From assembly GCA_021229015.1 (NCBI GenBank), contig CM037794.1, forward strand, positions 44,028,190-44,092,189: DNA of 64,000 nucleotides, read 5' to 3'. Origin of the DNA: Solen grandis. Its lineage: Eukaryota; Mollusca; Bivalvia; Adapedonta; Solenidae. The notes beneath the pieces were generated by a model that was not told where the DNA came from, did not search any database, and saw only the letters and a program-made list of their open reading frames with translations. Positions 14,640-24,422 of the stretch are shown here, in pieces. A program made the translations under genes and the position numbers. The first letter of the stretch is position 1. Every line of letters begins with the position of its first letter.

Positions 14640-14880
14640 TGCTTGTTAACACTCTAGAGGCTACTGTTTTCATGAAACTTAAGTTTTAAATGTCACATGG
14701 TGTCAAAAAAGTAGGTCACATAGTCAAATCATAATAAAAACTTGTGAACACCGTGGAGGGTCCCTTATTAGATAAAATCTTAATGACCTGGTGACCCCTA
14801 TTTATTTTGTGTTCACTGGGTCAAAGGTCAAGGTCAAAATGACCTCCAAATATGAAAATCATTTCTGATCAATAGTTACA
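14640..14880 (+). repeat. Degenerate fragment of the AACACTCTAGAGGCC tandem-core repeat family
   Basis: The text GTTAACACTCTAGAGGCTAC, CATGAAACTTAAG, GTAGGTCACATAGTCAAATC and the paired TCAAGGTCAAAATGACC phrases match the better preserved copy at 20522-21165, but with many substitutions. A further diverged fragment lies at about 16790-17000. Identification rests on comparison within the window. Confidence 0.6.
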
Positions 14881-15420
14881 TAGTTATAATGGAATGCAGA
14901 CTATGCGAAAACTTTTCCTTCTTCACAAGACATTGCGACAGATAAACACAAAATTTTTACCTGTCACAACAAATGTTTACCTGTCACAGCAATTTTTACT
15001 TGTTGCGACATATTTTTACCTGTTGCAATGTTTTAAACAGTATTTTGTAAGAACTTTTTGAAATATTGATTTCAGTCTCTTTAATTGAATTCAAACATTT
15101 TTAGCTATTTTTAGATTTTCTCTGTTTTACATATACATTGTCCTAATCAGCTGTTCAAAACTCACAAACATGTAAAAATGCAAGACCTGCAAAATAAGTA
15201 CCGTACATACAGAGGAATAAACCCTACCCCCACTACAACAAGAAATTATTTTTGCAAAGATAAGATCATAAGATGCTATGCAAAAACTAAAGTTCTGTAA
15301 ATTGTGTGACCATAATGAGGAAATCAGACGAAAAACTATCCCTGAGTCTGTTATTGTCAGGAGCTCTCTTCTTTGGTTCATTGCTAGAACTAGCAGACAA
15401 TTTTCTACCCGGTGTAACAA

Positions 15421-15600
15421 TCAAGTTTTTCCCCAGTCAGTTTCTTCCCCGGGGAAAAAACTGACTGGTCTGGTTTTTCCCAGGGGAAGAAACTGACTGG
15501 TCAGGTTTTTCCCCAGGGAAGAAACTGACTAGTCAGATTTTTCCCGGGGGAAAAAACAAACTAGTCAGGTTTTTCCCCACCCAGTCAGTTTTTTCCCCCC
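15421..15600 (+). repeat. Short tandem array of inverted GTCAGTTTTTTCCCC / GGGGAAAAAACTGAC units
   Basis: About four units of roughly 35-40 bp alternate the motif GGTTTTTCCCC with GGGAAGAAACTGAC, so each unit can fold back on its neighbour. The array runs directly into the longer-period minisatellite at 15582 and shares its core word CAGTCAGTTTTTTCCCC. Confidence 0.75.
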
Positions 15601-16250
15601 TCTTTTTTTAAGGTTTCTGAGGTGGGGAAATAATGGACCAGTCAGTTTTTTCCCCCCTATCTTATATATAGTGCATGATGGTGGGGAAATTCTGGACCAG
15701 TCAGTTTTTTCCCCCCTGTTATGTTGATTGTGCGTTATGGTGGAGAAATTCTGGCCTAGTCAGTTTTTTCTCTGCTATCCAATATATTACTTGTGTAAGT
15801 GGTGAAATTCTGGCCTAGTCAGTTTTTTCCCCCTTGTCGTAAAGATTTTGCGTGATGGTTGGGAAATTCTGGCCTAGTCAATTTTTTCCCCTTGCCATTT
15901 TTATTGTGAATGAAGGTTGGGAAATTCTGGTTACTTTTTCCCCCCTATCTTAAATATTGCGTGTGATTGTGGGGAAATTCTGGACCAGTCAGTTTTTCCC
16001 CCCTTATCTAATATATTGTGCGAGATGGTGGGGAAATTCTGGACCAGTCAGTTGTTTCCCCCCTATCCAATATACTGTGCATGATGGTGGGGAAATTCTG
16101 GCCTAGTCAGTTTTTTCCCCCGTCATTTAGATTGTGTTGATGGTGGGGAAATTCTGGACCAGTCAGTTCCCCCCCCCCCCCTCCCTGTCATTTAGATTGT
16201 TCGTAATGGTGGGGATGTTCTGGACCTGTTAGTTTTTTCTCTCCCTATCA
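15582..16250 (+). repeat. Minisatellite, period about 59 bp, about 11 copies
   Basis: The block GGTGGGGAAATTCTGGACCAG-TCAGTTTTTTCCCCC recurs with GTCAG at about 15641, 15700, 15759, 15818, 15877, 15988, 16047, 16106 and 16161, a regular 55-59 bp spacing. One unit near 15930 is truncated, and a C-run of 12 sits in the copy at 16167. It ends just before a splice-acceptor-like TTTTCAG at 16261, so it would lie in an intron of the unknown gene. Confidence 0.9.
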
Positions 16251-16261
16251 AATATTTTCAG

Positions 16262-18892
16262 CCAAATTCCAGCTGTCAGCTTGGCTAAAGACATTTCAGA
16301 CATTGAGAAAGGAAAGGAACAGGAGCAGAGGGATATAGAAGATAAAGAAGAGGAGGTATATCCAGGTATATCTTGTCGTATAAGTTGTTGATTTGATGTT
16401 GATTTGATTATAGCATGGTGAATACGGAAGCCAGAGGCATAGCTAGGCTGAAATTGAATGTACGCAGAAGCAAGGGGTGGGGGGGGGGGGGGGGGGGGCA
16501 GGACCCGGGTAGGGTCCCAGGGGGATTGTAAGCATTTAAAGTCAATAAATTAAAACAACTAGAAAATAGATAAATTTTCTGTCTGATTTAAGATGGGTTT
16601 GTTGCTTTAGCTGATGCAGGAACATTAGTATCTCTAGTCTGCTAAGATACATATGATTTTGAATATGTTGGCTGCTGGTAAGGAAAATCAAAGGAATAAA
16701 AAATCTGTTAATTAGGCTTATGGTACTCTAGTGAGTATTCTAGAGCCACTATGGTCCTCTTCTCAATACAGTATTTAAACTTATTTTGTTATTAATTTAT
16801 AGCAATGCTAAGAGTGAGCTTTTGTGATATCTGTCATCAACAACTTTAGTGTTACACTCTATAGACCACAGTTTTAACCAGATCTTCACAAAACTTAGTC
16901 ATAATGTTTGTCATCATCAGATAATATCGATCAAGTTAGATCATGGATGATCCTAAGTACATAATTAGGTCATTCTCTAGCATCTGATGTATACATTCTA
17001 TTTGTTATTATGTTAGTGCAGAATTTGACAAGGTACTTGATTGTTTTAGATACTTTCTATTTCAAAGTCAAGAAATGCTCTGGGAGAAACTTGACATCAT
17101 GTAAAATTTACTTGTGGACTATTTTATTTAAGTTAATTACATTCATTTGAGTTTCTTATGCAGGGCAATACTTTTTCTTACTTTTTCTTTTTACATTAAA
17201 AGCTGTTAAGGTTATGATTAAAATGTCTGTGTAACATACTCTATTGTATTCATTTGTGCAGAATGGCATTGCATGGATACACTCTAAGCCTGGAGGGGTA
17301 TGCAAATCAGCAAGGCCTGTATTTCGACTTGTTGCTATAGACAGCTCTGCCGTTCTAAAAACAAAAACTGTTATCACTTAGAAGAGCAATAGTCAGGGCC
17401 CTCTTCTTTATGCCCCCTTCGAAGAAGAGGGGACATATTGCTTTGTAAATGTCGGTAGGTCGGTCAGTAGACCAAACCTTGTCTGAGTGTTAAGTTCTTT
17501 TTGACACTGAGGTCTCAAACTTGGTATGGTTGTTACTTATGACTATTAGAAGATACTTGGAAATTTTGGTGTCAATACCTCAAAGGTCAAGGTCACAAGG
17601 TCATATTACATATTTTAATATGAAAGTCTTGTCCGACTGATAACTTAAGTTCTATTTGACACTGAGGTCTCAAACTTAGTATGCCAGTTGTTTATGATCA
17701 GTTGAAAACCCCTATTAATTTAGGGTGTTGTACATCAAGGTCAAGGTCATGAGGTATTATGTTAAATTCTCATAAACATGTAAATTAAGCTTTGACCAGC
17801 TGATTACTTAATTTAATTAAATTTAATAGAGTCCTTGATCTCAAACATTATACAATAGTTACTCTATGACTAGTAGAAGAACCCTTTTGATATTGGAGTC
17901 TGTACATGTTTACCTTAATGTACATGTTTACCTTAATGAGTTTCCAAAGTAGGTACACAGCTTCAAGGATAAAGTTGTACAGGGTAAATGGTCATTTGTT
18001 TTTCTTGGCTGCAACTAAGACCTGAGTTTCAGAATTTTGCAGTTTACAGTTATGTTTGCTTTTACTAAGGAAAGTTCTTGAACAATTTGCGACATACCCA
18101 CACAATGAAGTCAAACATTTTATATGTAACATAGCTATATAGATATTCTGGCATATAGGGGGTGTGGGGGGGGGGGGGTATATGTGTTTTACAAACATTT
18201 TTTATTTTTTTTTGCTATTAGAGGAATGAAATCTGTAATAAATATATTACATATCAAACATTTTATAGTTCCAGATGTGGCAGCAGCATGTATCAGAAAA
18301 ATAAAAACGAAGCCAACAATATCAGGTATTTTTAGCTTTGCCATGTTCAACATACAGCATGTTTTACACACACACACACACAAATAAAAAAACTGCCTCC
18401 CCTTTGAAGATCTTGACTTTGGTACATGTATGCGGGTCTGTAGGTCTCTTTGGAAGTGCATATCCTGACCATTTAAAGAATGTCCTCTGTCATTAAACCT
18501 GGTAGGGAGATAGATCACATCTGTTTGATAGTAGTGGACACATTTGCCATGGAATTACAAATATTGTTCTGTTGATTATTGGAATAATTAATTAATCTAG
18601 CAGTTTACCCCTGTTGATTTTAAGATCATTGGATAAACAGTCAAGGTCACAGTTATCTCGAACAAATAAATGTGAAAATGTTAACTTGATTGCATTATTC
18701 CTTGAGCATCTAATTTAACCATAGAATGAAATGTATTATTAAATTTAATAATATTAGAAAATCCTAAACAGTAATTATTTTTATGTGTTTTTGTTAAAGT
18801 TAGATGGTCCAAATCTGATACAGATGAATTGAAGAGGTATTTTCGAAGTGACATCATCCAGGATGGGAGTAAAAACAAAGGAGCATTGCCTG
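16262..18892 (+). CDS. Unidentified gene, three phase-compatible exons (partial)
   Basis: Proposed exons are 16262-16365, 18269-18325 and 18800-18892. All have AG/GT borders and their phases join without a stop. They read QIPAVSLAKDISDIEKGKEQ plus an acidic EQRDIEDKEEEVYP tail, then PDVAAACIRKIKTKPTIS, then VRWSKSDTDELKRYFRSDII plus QDGSKNKGALP. The last part (W-S-x-S-D-x-D-E-L-x-R-Y-F, ending in LPG) resembles a small Trp/Phe helical module that I recall from uncharacterised mollusc and cnidarian proteins, but I cannot name the family. An alternative donor at 16356 would shorten the first exon. Neither a start exon nor a terminal exon was found. The retrotransposon at 21188 lies just downstream and may separate or destroy the 3' end. 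Confidence 0.4.
16475..16499 (+). repeat. Poly-G tract
   Basis: A run of about 20 or more G follows GGGGTGGGG. A second long poly-G run lies at 54391-54411. Exact lengths are likely to be unreliable in any assembly. Confidence 0.9.
17400..18195 (+). repeat. Tandem-core repeat, family starting TTATGCCCCCTTCGAAGAAGAGG
   Basis: The start TATGCCCCCTTCGAAGAAG and the end GGCATATAGGG...TTTTACAAACATTTTTT recur at 28931-29300, which defines a family. Inside, two to three diverged units carry GACACTGAGGTCTCAAACTT and CAAAGGTCAAGGTCA. A GTCGGTAGGTCGGTCAG tract near 17452-17468 is the equivalent of the GTCCGTCC tract in related elements. No coding capacity. Confidence 0.75.
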
Positions 18893-19740
18893 GTGGGTAA
18901 TATTTGTGTGTAACATATGAAACTCTTGTCTTTGTCAATCCTTTGTCAGTCCTTATTTCTTTCTTTTTTTTTTCAGTTTATACATATTATTATTAAGGGC
19001 TACTTTAAAGTAATTGAGATCAACTAAGATAAATTGAAATTCATAAAACTTTTCTGTGTAAATTCATGCTCTATTAAAATATTATTAAAAGGAAAAAATG
19101 CTTTTGTGGCATTTAAGTTATGACATTTTTACTGAAATAATTTTACTGTATTTTCTGATTAAAAGCTAACTCAAAGCTTAATGAAACTGCATGGCCCACT
19201 CATTCTTGTTCAACTATAATACTGTGATATTGTGAAAATAGATCGTTGATCAAGTCTGTTAAGTGACTATAAATAGAGCCAGATACTCTTTCAAATGACT
19301 TTGGTCAAATTCAGCTAAAATTTATAATTTGAAAAAAAAAATCATGGACAAGAAGACCCTTTAGAATTTGTGAAATTTTGTTTACTTTTATCAAAGCACA
19401 TCACTATTTGGGGCTTTTTTTTACCATTTTATGATGATAAACCCTGTTGTTAGGAATTTTAATGGCTAAAATTTTCAGTAGAATCTAGGAAAAATCTATT
19501 TTGAAAATAATTGAGCTCATGCAGCTTTTTGTATGTAATATTAGTATAATATGTAGGAATTAAATGTTGACTATATTTTCATAAGACACTAGCAAGAAAC
19601 CTGTTTCAGACAATTTCTTTAAAAAATTGTCTTACAGTATGCATATGCATAAACATTGTTCATATTAACATCATTACTATTTGAATTGGTGTGACTAAAT
19701 CAGTATATTCATTTTGATATATCTATATATTTATAACTAA
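18893..19740. other. AT-rich non-coding stretch
   Basis: I see no exon, repeat family member or RNA gene here, only AT-rich sequence and short homopolymers. Confidence 0.5.
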
Positions 19741-19744
19741 GATT

Positions 19745-19925
19745 CGGTGTAATGTATCTGGTGGCCTGGCAGCATGTTAACATACCTGTCAACCGTTCCT
19801 TGGTTGGACCAGTACTTTGCGCCAGGGAAGGTCATGAAAAGTCCTCTCCCCAGAGTTCAAACCCACAACCTTAGGATCTGTAATCTGGTATGTTAACTCT
19901 GGACCACGGCGCTCTTACATAAAGG
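19745..19925 (-). repeat. tRNA-derived SINE-like repeat (family with GGTTTGAACTC B-box)
   Basis: Read on the minus strand it contains CTAAGGTTGTGGGTTTGAACTC, which fits a Pol III B-box, followed by GGGGAGAGGACTTTTCATGACCTTCCCTGG. A plus-strand relative lies at about 49065-49200 (GAGGTTGTAAATTCAAACCCC, then TTTTTCATGGACTTCCCTGGC). The shared body supports a retroposed family; the tRNA origin is inferred from the box only. Confidence 0.6.
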
Positions 19926-20164
19926 TGAGAACATATACTAGAAATGGGCTTGAGAGAAAGAAAATAAGAGCGGTGTCAAGCTAATGAGGGATTTCTTGTA
20001 TAGATAAAAAAGGAATTCAACAGGAATGACCAAACAGGAGTATTTATGTATCAAATATCAAGGTTATGTTGTTAGACTAGTTACGATTTGTATATATATA
20101 AAGAACTCTGAGGATAACGATTTTTAAGTAGTATACATCATATTATTGTAATATTAACCCATTT

Positions 20165-20521
20165 TTAGCTCGACTTCTCATCAAATAGCTATATTGGTCA
20201 CCCATTTGTCAGCGCTGGCATCCAAATACTTGTCTGGAGCATAACTCGGAGATGATAATAGGTACTGACATGAAACTTAAAGGCTAGAGAGATAACGACC
20301 AGGAGAAGTGCATTGTCCAAAAATCCATAACCCTACCTGTCCAGTTTTGAATTATTTTCCTTTATCATTCCCCTACTGATGTTCACTATAAGTTTGATCC
20401 TGTCTTTTTGGATGTCAAGAAATCTGGATCCCATGATAACTTAAAAACCGTTTCAGATAATATTATGAAACTTGGTATATGAATAGATGGCAGTATGGAA
20501 ATTTTGCACATTACTTTTTTT
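20165..20521 (+). repeat. Fragment of TTTAGCTCGACTTCTC-type repeat
   Basis: The opening TTTTAGCTCGACTTCTC and phrases such as GCATAACTCGGAGATGATAA recur in related form at the end of the window (TTTTTAGCTCGGCTGTTTTT at about 63796-64000). It has no coding potential and abuts the next tandem-core element. Confidence 0.5.
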
Positions 20522-21170
20522 TAGCTCACCCGAGCACAATGTGCTCAAGGTGAGCTTTTGTGATTGCCCTTCGTCCGGCGTCCATCGTCCGTCATGCGAC
20601 GTGCGTTGTCAACAATTTGACTAGTTAACACTCTAGAGGTCATATTTTTAGGCCAATCTTCATGAAACTTGGTCAGAATGTTTCTCTCCATAAAATCTTG
20701 GACAAGATCAAATTTGGGTCATGTGGGGTCAAACAGTAGGTCACGAGGTCAAATCTTAGTAAAACCTTGTTAACACTCTAGAGGCCACATTTTCGGCCCA
20801 ATCTTCATAAAACTTGGTCAGAATGTTTGTTTCCATTAAGTTTTGGACAAGTTGGAATTTGGGTCATGTGGGGTCAAACAGTAGGTCACGAGGTCAAATC
20901 TTAGAAAAACCTTGTTAACACTCTAGAGGCAACATTTTTGGCTTAATCTTTATGAAACTTGGTCAGAATGTTTATTTACATAAAATCTTGGACAGGTTCA
21001 ATTTGGGTCAAAAAGTAGGTCATGAGGTCAAATCTTAGAAAAACCTTGTTAACACTCTAGAGGCCACATTTTTGGCCCAATCTCCACGAAACTTTGTCGG
21101 AATGTCTGTTTCCATAAATTTATGGACAAGCTCGAAAATGGGTCATGTGGAGTCACAAAGTAGGTCCATA
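20522..21170 (+). repeat. Tandem-core element, period about 145 bp, truncated by the retrotransposon
   Basis: It begins with a palindrome AGCTCACCCGAGCACA / TGTGCTCAAGGTGAGCT (20523-20555), followed by a CGTCCGGCGTCCATCGTCCGTC tract. Four tandem units follow, marked by AACACTCTAGAGG at 20627, 20772, 20917 and 21051. Each unit carries ATGAAACTTGGTCAGAATGTTT and GGGTCATGTGGGGTCAAA. The last unit breaks off at about 21165, where the LTR retrotransposon begins, and no matching 3' end reappears after the second gap. This is a common bivalve repeat type as I remember it. Confidence 0.85.
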
Positions 21171-21187
21171 TGAAAAATCCAACATAT

Positions 21188-22310
21188 TGTAATGCGCTGG
21201 CATTCCAGCGATCTCTCGTCATTATTTATTTCTAAGCTTTGTTATTGTTACCTTCATAGAAATTCATCTTTTAAGAATTATTTTCCCTTTGGTTTACATT
21301 CCCCACATTCAACTTTGTGCATCTTTCGTCAAGTTTGTTTACTTTTTGTAAATTTACTTCCGGCGGCCATCTTGGATGCTGTGTCGCACTGATTCATGGG
21401 ATATTTGCCATGGTTACAGTGCAGCGGTTTTATTAAATATAAGCTTCTGAATAGACCAATTGTTTATCTTATTGATTTTTATAGTAATCATCAGTAATTC
21501 TATTGTTTATTGGTAAGTTATTGTTAATTATACATTTCTAGCGTAGGATTTGAGAGTATTCTGCTTTCTTCATTGTTTTGATGATTTAGCGCACATATTT
21601 CTGTGTGCACAGTTGTGCACTTTCACTGTTGCGCGGTTTAACGTTAAAAGCGCACTTATTTATATGCGCGTTGCTACACTTTATATAGTGGAACGCAGCT
21701 GAGTTCAGGGACTCCACACCTGACTCTCTTAAGGTACATACCACTGTCTTTAAGTTATTTTTCTTTTAATTACATTTGGTAACTTTAAGTATTCATTTAT
21801 TTAAGTATCTATACTAAGTTATAGTAGATTTTCCTCCATTTTAAATAAGAAATAAGTAGTTTTTTTCTTCAGTGATAAAAGACTGTATATATTTAAATTA
21901 TTTAACATCCTTTCAGAACTTAGTATAGAATTCCTTTATTTGATGTCAGTTTGTCTACTGTATGATAGTTTGTGGTTGATATTTATATTTAGTGTCTACT
22001 CATGCATTAATATATCAGTTTCCCATATATAGCAAGAGTACAGAAATAAAGCGAGGGAACTTTACCCTGTATTTATTGTTTAATTGATTTCCACTACTAT
22101 TTAAGCATTAAGTATTCAGCTTTTAGGTAATTTGATTATCCATTTTAACTTGTGGAGTCCATTTTATTTAAAACATAAAAAGGTCTTTAAGACATTGTCT
22201 ACACATGCAAGTTGAATTCTTCAACTGCACAGCAGCACACATCACTGACTGAAAAGGTCATAACCACCATCAAGACAGGGATAGAGCACGCTACCAGCTC
22301 GTAACATACA
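21188..22310 (+). repeat. Probable 5' LTR of the gypsy element
   Basis: The left edge TGTAATGCGC follows the break in the host repeat. The right edge CATACA lies 5 nt before the primer-binding site, giving TGTA...TACA termini and a length of about 1.12 kb. TATA-like words occur at 21658-21664 and 21678-21686, and an AATAAA at 22045-22050, in the order expected for U3-R-U5. The edges are inferred because no second LTR is available for comparison. Confidence 0.65.
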
Positions 22311-22315
22311 TTTCT

Positions 22316-22333
22316 TGGTGGCAGCGATGGGAT
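22316..22333 (+). other. Primer-binding site, probably tRNA-Leu
   Basis: TGGTGGCAGCGATGGGAT matches the complement of a tRNA-Leu(AAG) 3' end including CCA (as I recall the vertebrate tRNA, TGGTGGCAGCGGTGGGAT) at 17 of 18 positions. It begins 5 nt after the presumed LTR end. The single difference (A at 22327) creates the ATG used as the gag start. Confidence 0.7.
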
Positions 22334-24264
22334 CTGAATTTAATTCAGATCTAGTGATACGATCCTTCACACTCAACAGAGAAAGCATCATGAAACGGCG
22401 ACGACCTCAACCTCAGATATCTACTACCATTGAGGGGAACAACCAATCAGTTTCTGCCAATTTATTTGATGAACAGGTGACCAACGATCATTTTTCACCA
22501 ACTGTATTATCCTGTGATGAAAAAAATACAGGCTCAACTATGAATCAGAATGAGAGTGAGATTGTACAGCATCAACTGAACATGAACAGCTTTATAAAAA
22601 TTAAGAGTAAAGATGCTGTTGACAACAATATCCAACGCCAGGTATGTTCAACAGATGATAGCAATTATATTAACCTTGAATCAGAGATACATAGTAGTGA
22701 ACATGTTCTACAGCAAGGTGATCAGGTCATGTGTTCAAATCCTGGTCAGTCAACCTATCAAACACAGCTTAGTGCAGCACAACATGCTCAACCACTGGCA
22801 AATAGTGATGGTCAACAGACTCAAATTCTATATGCTCTTAATTCTGTCGTCACAGCTCTGCATGAATTAAAGCAAAACATGCTTGTGCAACAACCCAGTA
22901 CTTGTCATCTGCAGGCCTCCCAAAGCCAGAAAACAACACAAACAGTTGTTAGCCCTAATTTTCAGGAAAATACAGACAATACTGGTTACTTTTTTGACAG
23001 GAGAGATCATCACTACACAATAGATCAAAACCTTTCCCAACATGATAGCTCCAGACAGAACAACTTCACGTGTAACACTACAGACAGAGACTGTATACTA
23101 GTTTCGGACAGAGGTCACAGGTTTCAACAATCATCCCCACAAACATCTATGAGGTCAGTTCACAACCAAAGTAGCACAAGTGCACAAAACTCCCAAGACC
23201 AGAATAGACATGCACTTATCAACATTCCAGTAGAGAACAATGCTCTGCACCAACTAAGACATTCTGTTCCTACTTATAGATTTGGGGGAAACAGAAGTGT
23301 AAAACTGCCAGTTTTTGATGGAAAAGATAGCTGGAAGGTTTGGATCAACAGGTTTGAGGCAATAGCTACCAGACAAAACTGGGATAATGAAACAAAATTG
23401 GATTTCATGCTTCCACAGATTCAAGGAGAAGCTGGTGAATTTGTCTTCACTCAGCTACCACAATTAGCACTGACCAGCTATCCTACACTCATGAAAGAAA
23501 TGGACAGCAGATACAGAAAAATCAAGACAACCAAAACGTATTCAGCAAAATTCTCACGAAGAACCCAGAGAATTGGGGAGACAGCAGAAAGCTTTGCAGC
23601 TGACCTGAAACGATTGTACGACAGGGCACATGGAACCCGTGATAGTAGAACAAGACAAGAGGATTTAGTTAGAAAGTTTTTGGATGGTCTTCTCGATGAA
23701 GATGCTCGCTTTGAAGTAGAATTTCACAAGGAGCCAGAAAACATTGATGATGCAGTGTATCACGTTGTGAATTTCATCCAGACTAGACGGCGCAGTTCAT
23801 GTGAGTACTATGGTGATAAAAAGGCTAAAAGATACACCAGGAGGACAACCGCAGAAAATCCAGATGGCTTCAGCACTGATGAAGGTAGTCCTGAACAAGT
23901 TAACAGAGTACCAACTAAACAGGCAAAAAACCACAAGGCAGTGGAGAATGCTACAACAAAAAAAGAGACAGTCGCCAACCAGCTTTGTAATCAGGAAGAC
24001 AGCCAACTGTTGAAACAGCTTATATCAAAGGTTGAAGCTCTCATCCAGTCAAACAACCAGATGAATCATAGATTGGACCCAAGAATGAAGAAACAATCAA
24101 ATGGCCAAGGTGGAAAGACAGTTACATGCTACTGTTGTCAGCAAATGGGGCATTATGCTAGAGACTGTCCACAGAAGAACATCAACAAAAATGGCACAGG
24201 TCCATCTTACACCAATGGGAGATGCCAAACATCAAGAAATACTAATCAGGCTTCTTTAAACTAG
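22327..24264 (+). CDS. gag: Gag polyprotein of the gypsy element
   Basis: An intact 645-codon frame from the first ATG (context GCG-ATG-G) to TAG at 24262. Residues 1 to about 320 are low-complexity and rich in Gln, Asn, Ser and His, unusually long for a leader before the capsid. The Gag core starts near residue 325 with VKLPVFDGKDSWKVWINRFE and continues for about 170 residues, including a helix-rich segment with LKRLYDRAH. A basic, Lys/Arg-rich region follows, then one CCHC zinc knuckle (C-x2-C-x4-H-x4-C, CYCCQQMGHYARDC) at about residues 601-614. The knuckle binds element RNA for packaging. A longer frame reading in from 22315 has no ATG of its own and would read through the primer-binding site. 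The last codons overlap a probable -1 frameshift site. Confidence 0.95.
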   Translation: MGSEFNSDLVIRSFTLNRESIMKRRRPQPQISTTIEGNNQSVSANLFDEQVTNDHFSPTVLSCDEKNTGSTMNQNESEIVQHQLNMNSFIKIKSKDAVDNNIQRQVCSTDDSNYINLESEIHSSEHVLQQGDQVMCSNPGQSTYQTQLSAAQHAQPLANSDGQQTQILYALNSVVTALHELKQNMLVQQPSTCHLQASQSQKTTQTVVSPNFQENTDNTGYFFDRRDHHYTIDQNLSQHDSSRQNNFTCNTTDRDCILVSDRGHRFQQSSPQTSMRSVHNQSSTSAQNSQDQNRHALINIPVENNALHQLRHSVPTYRFGGNRSVKLPVFDGKDSWKVWINRFEAIATRQNWDNETKLDFMLPQIQGEAGEFVFTQLPQLALTSYPTLMKEMDSRYRKIKTTKTYSAKFSRRTQRIGETAESFAADLKRLYDRAHGTRDSRTRQEDLVRKFLDGLLDEDARFEVEFHKEPENIDDAVYHVVNFIQTRRRSSCEYYGDKKAKRYTRRTTAENPDGFSTDEGSPEQVNRVPTKQAKNHKAVENATTKKETVANQLCNQEDSQLLKQLISKVEALIQSNNQMNHRLDPRMKKQSNGQGGKTVTCYCCQQMGHYARDCPQKNINKNGTGPSYTNGRCQTSRNTNQASLN

Positions 24265-24296
24265 ACAGGGCTCACCCTTGTGGCCAAAGGGAAGCC
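24255..24296 (+). promoter_or_regulatory. Probable programmed -1 ribosomal frameshift signal between gag and pol
   Basis: The heptamer T-TTA-AAC (24255-24261) is in the gag frame, in the X-XXY-YYZ register, directly before the gag stop TAG. A 7-nt spacer (24262-24268) is followed by a stem-loop. In it, GGCT (24269-24272) pairs AGCC (24293-24296), and CCCTT (24275-24279) pairs AAGGG (24287-24291) around a 7-nt loop. The -1 frame is open across the site and on to 24419. Slippery site, spacing and stem are seen directly; use in vivo is inferred from the known mechanism in retroviruses and some gypsy elements. Confidence 0.75.
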
Positions 24297-24422
24297 TTTA
24301 TTAGCAACACAGGCCAAAATCAGTGTGCATTGCTGAAATCAATAAAACGTAGGGAAACACTAGCAGATGGAGTATATGTGAAGGGATACTTACAGAACAC
24401 ACGCAATTTTGTTTACAGCTGA
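24261..24422 (+). CDS. pol: N-terminal pol segment in the -1 frame (gag-protease linker)
   Basis: Starting at CTA 24261 in the shifted frame, 53 codons are open up to TGA at 24420-24422. The second half (ADGVYVKGYLQNT) resembles the strand just before the protease active site in related elements. The catalytic DSGA lies in the next frame, so this copy carries a frame change between about 24390 and 24408, near a short T-run. Confidence 0.6.
   Translation, partial: LDRAHPCGQREAFISNTGQNQCALLKSIKRRETLADGVYVKGYLQNTRNFVYS

Noticed and set aside
22315..22326. Longer gag start upstream of the ATG
   Set aside because: There is no ATG in the extension (it begins at TTG) and it lies within the primer-binding site. 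The ATG at 22327 is preferred.
24261..24264. Simple stop-codon read-through between gag and pol
   Set aside because: The frame after the TAG in the gag register soon meets more stops, whereas the -1 frame is open. Frameshifting explains the data better.
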